Of a stretch of 31,127 bases of DNA, positions 27,430 through 31,127 are shown piece after piece (the first letter of the stretch is position 1; each line of letters starts with the position of its first letter). A program made the translations under genes and the position numbers. Below the pieces are notes generated by a model, which was not told the origin of the DNA, searched no databases, and saw only the letters and a program-made list of their open reading frames with translations. This DNA comes from 2-02-FULL-45-10 sp046590235 (GTDB taxonomy: Bacteria; Patescibacteriota; Patescibacteriia; Magasanikbacterales; GWA2-37-8): the NCBI GenBank assembly GCA_046590235.1, contig JBKJTY010000038.1:1-31127 (forward strand), in the 5' to 3' direction.

Positions 27430-29403
27430 CTATTTTTTTAAATATTTCTTTCCCCACCAGCTCAAAAAGTCTCTTGCGATTGGCATAGCAATGACGGAAC
27501 CTTCTCCGCCTTCCTCTACTAACACAGTAACAACTATTTGCGGATTCTTATACGGAGCAAAGGACGTAAACCAGGCATGCGTTGCACGATTTTTGTTCCA
27601 CTGGGCAGTTCCAGTCTTTCCAGCTGCTTCAAACGGCAGTGTCTGGAGTAATTTACAACTACCAATAATTACGCAATCACGCATACCTTCACGCACAATA
27701 CCTAAATTTTCCGGAGAAACTTTTTCTAATCGTTCTATTGGGAAATCCAGCACTATTACTTCTTTCGTATCAGGATCAACAATTTCTTTCCCTAAATGCG
27801 GAGTAGCAATTTTACCATTACTCGCAACGATTGAAGTCCATACATTTACTTGAAGCGGCGAAACAAGCATATCACCCTGTCCAATGGACAAGTTGTAGGT
27901 ATCACCAACGTACCAAGGCTCGTTCTTAACTTCCTTCTTCCATTCTTTACTTGGTAAGAAACCGGTATTTTCACCGGGCAAATCAATTCCTGTTTTTGAA
28001 GCAACATTGAAGGCGCGCATGTAATCGGTCATACGATCTACACCAAGACCGAGAAATTTCTCATAACCGCCACCAACGTAGTAATAGAACGTATTAACCG
28101 ACCATGCAATCGCTCGTCGTACGTCCGTTACTCCATGACCACCAGCTTTCCAATCCTTAAAAAGCGTTCCACCAACTAAAATTCCACCGACACTATTTAC
28201 ACTTGTAAAACGTGTAACAATTTTTTCTTGTAGAGCAGCCGCTGAGACCATAAGCTTTGCCGTTGATCCAGGCGGGAAGTTACCGGCGATTGCGCGGTTA
28301 AATAAAGGTAGATCTTTATCATTAATGTATCCATTATAACTTACCTGATCAATCCCTTGTGAAAATTTATTATTATCAAACGACGGCCAACTGACCATAG
28401 CAAGAATTTCACCATTTTGTGGATTGGTGGCAATGGCAGAAATTCTGCGCTTACCCATTTTTTCTGCTGTTACCCTTACTAGCTCCTCCATTTTCTTTTG
28501 CGCTTCGAGGTCGATCGTCAAAATAACATTTTTACCTGGAGTCGGCGGCTCTACCGCTAATTGGCTCTGTTCTCGGCCAACAGCGTTAACCTCGACCTTT
28601 TTACGGCCATAGGTGCCTCGTAAGTAGCTTTCATACACCTGCTCTATACCGGTGCGACCACTTTTATCAGAGATAAGATAACCGCTGTTTTTTAAGGTTT
28701 CTAGTTCATCTTCGCGAATTTTGGAAACATATCCTAATACATGCGACAAGCTAAGCACACTCGATTCAGTCGAGGTTGCAACCGTCACATATTTACGCTC
28801 GCTAGAACTTTCTACTTTAACACCCGGCAAATTAGCGTTTTCAATATAGAGCCTGAGAGCCGTATCGTAATCTAAATTTTCCTTTACAGTAATTGATTGA
28901 CTGAAGAGTCCGTATTTTTTAATCAATCGTCTTACCTCTTCTTCTGGCACCCCACTCATTTCAACTATTTTACCAATAACTTCTGTTCGTTTATCCCCGG
29001 CCCGAGGTAAATCTTGCGGTGAGATAGTAAGTGAGAAACCGGGGATGTTTTGCACTAACAAAACATTATTTCTATCATAAATAATGCCACGTTCCGATGG
29101 GATTGGTTGCAAGCGGATGCGATTACCTTCCGCTAACGAATGATAATATGAACCCTTGTAGATTTGTAAATAAAAAAGACGAATAAAGATTATCCCTACA
29201 CCTAATAAGAACAACCATAACAGAATGCTGAGCGTTCGCTGGCTAATACTACTACCCACGTAGCGTTGCGTATGGGAAATAGTTAAACCACTGTCTCCCT
29301 CCTCAAAATCAATTGCTTCTTCCACCCATTCACGACGATATTTGCCAGTGAGGTCACCGCTTTTTACAGAACTTGAAGTAATAGTGAAAGGGTTTTGTGA
29401 CAT
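27430..29403 (-). CDS. mrdA: Penicillin-binding protein 2 (class B transpeptidase)
   Basis: The elongasome transpeptidase that cross-links new peptidoglycan together with RodA. The 657 residues have a cytoplasmic tail (1-55), one membrane helix (about 56-80), the class B dimerisation/pedestal region (about 95-290, with IPSERGIIYDRN) and the transpeptidase domain carrying STAK (S380, K383), SVN (435-437) and KTG (596-598). All catalytic residues are intact. It is the fourth gene of mreB-mreC-mreD-mrdA, starting one base after mreD. The N-terminal tail (about 50 residues) is longer than in E. coli PBP2. rodA is not in the window. Confidence 0.96.
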   Translation of the reverse strand: MSQNPFTITSSSVKSGDLTGKYRREWVEEAIDFEEGDSGLTISHTQRYVGSSISQRTLSILLWLFLLGVGIIFIRLFYLQIYKGSYYHSLAEGNRIRLQPIPSERGIIYDRNNVLLVQNIPGFSLTISPQDLPRAGDKRTEVIGKIVEMSGVPEEEVRRLIKKYGLFSQSITVKENLDYDTALRLYIENANLPGVKVESSSERKYVTVATSTESSVLSLSHVLGYVSKIREDELETLKNSGYLISDKSGRTGIEQVYESYLRGTYGRKKVEVNAVGREQSQLAVEPPTPGKNVILTIDLEAQKKMEELVRVTAEKMGKRRISAIATNPQNGEILAMVSWPSFDNNKFSQGIDQVSYNGYINDKDLPLFNRAIAGNFPPGSTAKLMVSAAALQEKIVTRFTSVNSVGGILVGGTLFKDWKAGGHGVTDVRRAIAWSVNTFYYYVGGGYEKFLGLGVDRMTDYMRAFNVASKTGIDLPGENTGFLPSKEWKKEVKNEPWYVGDTYNLSIGQGDMLVSPLQVNVWTSIVASNGKIATPHLGKEIVDPDTKEVIVLDFPIERLEKVSPENLGIVREGMRDCVIIGSCKLLQTLPFEAAGKTGTAQWNKNRATHAWFTSFAPYKNPQIVVTVLVEEGGEGSVIAMPIARDFLSWWGKKYLKK

Positions 29404-29404
29404 A

Positions 29405-29926
29405 CTATATGTATCGCGGACTATTTCGTTTCGATGTCACCGCTGCCACAATGTAAACAGCAGTTAAGATGCACGTGTTAACAAGCGCCTCAAACAAAAT
29501 CTCCCTACCGACTGCGGAAGTAAAATACACCGGCTCACGTAAAATGATTTCAATTGCGATGCGGAAAATAATCTGCGCACTTTGGTAGGCTACGACAAAT
29601 AGAAACCCGGTCAAGAAGATCATGTACCATGAATAGTTGGTGAAAACTGTGCGAAGTAACCAACTTAATACGATTACACTCGTGACAAGGGCACCCATGG
29701 TTACACCAAAGTGATCCGCGCTGAATAGTTCTAATAAAAACCCAAAAGCAAGGGCGAACCAAGCCGCTTGATGGCCATTTTGACGTAAACTCATTAACGC
29801 CAAAACGATCATGATTAAATTAATATAATTAAAAGGGGCTGGGATAAGGTAATTAATAGCGATGTGCGCTAAAAATATACCGCTGAGCACCCCAATCGTA
29901 TAGAGCAGTATCAAAAATGTTTTCAT
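29405..29926 (-). CDS. mreD: Rod shape-determining protein MreD
   Basis: A membrane protein of 173 residues with five or six hydrophobic helices (about 2-22, 28-50, 55-70, 74-92, 98-125, 140-165). MreD is recognised mainly by its size, topology and position between mreC and PBP2, all of which fit here; the sequence itself is poorly conserved in the family. ATG 29926 (MKTFLILLYTIG) follows the mreC stop by one base and is preferred to a longer frame that starts inside mreC. It would act in the elongasome with MreC, RodA and PBP2. Confidence 0.85.
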   Translation of the reverse strand: MKTFLILLYTIGVLSGIFLAHIAINYLIPAPFNYINLIMIVLALMSLRQNGHQAAWFALAFGFLLELFSADHFGVTMGALVTSVIVLSWLLRTVFTNYSWYMIFLTGFLFVVAYQSAQIIFRIAIEIILREPVYFTSAVGREILFEALVNTCILTAVYIVAAVTSKRNSPRYI

Positions 29927-29927
29927 A

Positions 29928-30731
29928 TCATTCAGATTTGAGAATACTGACGAGGGTAAGCTTACCCAAATCAACTCCTGGAGTTAGAATAGCTTCTTGG
30001 AATGGTTTATACGCTTCATTTTGGACGCTAGCGATCGTACCAAGGACCAATCCGCGTGGCAACATCTTTTCTAGACCAGAAGTTACCACAATATCGCCCA
30101 CTTGCACCACTTCATCACGAGGGATTAAGTTCATTTGTAAACTAATACCAAAACCGCCTTCAACAACGCCAATACTTTTATTGCGATTAAGGATTGTTGC
30201 CCCAACACGGCTACGGTTATCATTAGCAAGTCTCACAACACTCGTATCGGCATCTACTTTAATAACCTTACCAACTAGAATACCTTCACCGACTATTACT
30301 GGTAGATTTAGCACCACTCCATCCGAAGAGCCTCTGTTTAAGAGTACGGTTTGATCGATACTTTCAATATCGCGTCCGACTACTTCAGAGAGGATGAATG
30401 TGTAATTAGTTTTCTTTTTAAAGTTAAGTTGTTTTTGTAATTCTAGATTTTCCTCTTTTAGTAAATGCGCTTCTGCTTTCTGTGCCATTTGGTTTTGAGT
30501 CGCGAGCACTAAGGCTTGGTATGCTGTAATAAATTCGTTTTTATCTTTAAAAAATCGATAGTTATCTCCGACTTGAATACTAAGACTATGCGCTTTACCG
30601 AGCGCTGGAGCAACAAGCGAACGCAAACCGCGCTCAACTGGTAACAGCCACCCAAGCCAATGCGTAACCATGATCAAGACAAAAATAATCCCCAGCGTAA
30701 AATAGGTTTTTCGACTCGGAGCCCCGGCCAT
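29928..30731 (-). CDS. mreC: Rod shape-determining protein MreC
   Basis: A bitopic periplasmic scaffold that activates PBP2. The 267 residues have one membrane helix (about 10-30), a coiled coil (about 58-108) and the two-barrel beta domain with VVGRDIESIDQTVLLNRGS, ILVGKVIKV and DIVVTSGLEKMLPRGLVLG. The length and motif order are ordinary. It lies five bases after the mreB stop and one base before mreD. Confidence 0.96.
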   Translation of the reverse strand: MAGAPSRKTYFTLGIIFVLIMVTHWLGWLLPVERGLRSLVAPALGKAHSLSIQVGDNYRFFKDKNEFITAYQALVLATQNQMAQKAEAHLLKEENLELQKQLNFKKKTNYTFILSEVVGRDIESIDQTVLLNRGSSDGVVLNLPVIVGEGILVGKVIKVDADTSVVRLANDNRSRVGATILNRNKSIGVVEGGFGISLQMNLIPRDEVVQVGDIVVTSGLEKMLPRGLVLGTIASVQNEAYKPFQEAILTPGVDLGKLTLVSILKSE

Positions 30732-30736
30732 AGTGT

Positions 30737-31127
30737 TTAGTTGTTTGATTTAGAGTGAATTTGCGGAAAAATCGCAACTTCTTCCAGAAGACTTTGGTCG
30801 TCGAGCAAAATACCAGTACCGCGGACAACAGAAGTAAGTGGGTCGTCGGCGATACGGACAGGAATATCAATAGCGCGATGGATGAGTTGGTTGAAACCAC
30901 GAAGCAGCGCTCCCCCACCAGATAGTAGGATACCACGCTCGTGGATATCAGCGACAAGCTCAGGAGGAGTTAAACCTAAAATATCTTTAATGTTATCAAC
31001 AATAATACGCAATGATTTAATCATTGCTTCACGGACTTGTGTATCATTAATCATAACTTCGCGTGGCAAACCGGTGACAATATCACGGCCGCGCATCGGA
31101 AACTCAAGCGGCTGATCAAGCTCTACA
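30737..31127 (-). CDS. mreB: MreB, C-terminal part (5' end beyond the window)
   Basis: The frame is open to the right edge; 129 C-terminal residues are visible of about 340. The visible part contains DIVTGLPREV, the actin-like phosphate/adenosine region GILLSGGGALLRGF, and the C-terminal PVRIADDPLTSVVRGTG, all characteristic of MreB. MreB forms membrane-bound filaments that direct lateral wall synthesis. It is the first gene seen of mreB-mreC-mreD-mrdA; the promoter and N-terminus are outside the window. Confidence 0.95.
   Translation of the reverse strand, partial: VELDQPLEFPMRGRDIVTGLPREVMINDTQVREAMIKSLRIIVDNIKDILGLTPPELVADIHERGILLSGGGALLRGFNQLIHRAIDIPVRIADDPLTSVVRGTGILLDDQSLLEEVAIFPQIHSKSNN

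Noticed and set aside
9328..30731. UGA recoded as glycine, as in Gracilibacteria and Absconditabacteria
   Set aside because: thpR, the glycosyltransferase, the membrane protein and mreC all end at TGA at their expected lengths, and the real genes contain no in-frame TGA.
1..31127. tRNA, rRNA, CRISPR array, prophage or transposase genes
   Set aside because: I looked for T-loop GTTCGA motifs, regularly spaced repeats and mobile-element proteins and found none; the only recombinase is of the Xer housekeeping type.

Overview
The window reads as a piece of a small, compact genome of the Candidate Phyla Radiation (Patescibacteria) type, probably a Parcubacteria-like lineage. The evidence is the mosaic of short operons with 1-4 bp gaps or overlaps, the AT-leaning composition, a tyrosine recombinase of the single-Xer type, a DUF7282-like lipoprotein, coiled-coil murein hydrolases, and several orphan proteins. 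This assignment is inference; no rRNA or ribosomal protein is present to fix the taxonomy. TGA ends several clearly complete genes (the ATGA overlaps of the gltX operon, mreC), so the standard bacterial code applies and UGA is not recoded as glycine.

Layout. 1-4774 (minus): a D-Ala-D-Ala carboxypeptidase with an extra N-terminal hydrolase-like domain, a MEMO/LigB-family protein, and a PriA that runs off the left edge; its ATPase motifs are all degenerate but its zinc-binding cysteines are perfect. 4786-6000: two orphan genes, each with a consensus promoter, a strong Shine-Dalgarno and a terminator. 6003-8766: clpB with a CIRCE operator. 8770-12250: four genes (thpR, a TagA-type glycosyltransferase, a membrane protein, gltX) linked by three successive 4-bp ATGA overlaps. 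12005-12272: palindromic repeats. 12273-15848: M23 murein hydrolase plus ddl, facing a coiled-coil lytic transglycosylase with a 23-bp tail overlap. 15859-17433: two unknowns, one with a perfect TTGACA-N17-TATAAT promoter. 17500-19739: aldo/keto reductase, rhodanese, Xer recombinase. 19787-22564: alr-ftsQ and a divergent lipoprotein. 22572-27428: serS with an ITPase-Nudix fusion, a 91-bp inverted-repeat element, a FAD-synthetase-like nucleotidyltransferase, lysS, greA. 27430-31127: mreB-mreC-mreD-PBP2.

Theme. About a third of the genes build or remodel peptidoglycan: Alr and Ddl make D-Ala-D-Ala, PBP2 with MreBCD runs lateral synthesis, FtsQ belongs to the divisome, and a carboxypeptidase, an M23 enzyme and a lytic transglycosylase trim the wall. 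Most of the rest is translation, proteostasis and nucleotide-pool cleaning. Many conserved genes start within a few bases of an extended -10 box (TGnTATACT type) without a Shine-Dalgarno, which suggests leaderless or nearly leaderless mRNAs. The orphan genes instead have full -35/-10 promoters and leaders of about 50-70 nt.
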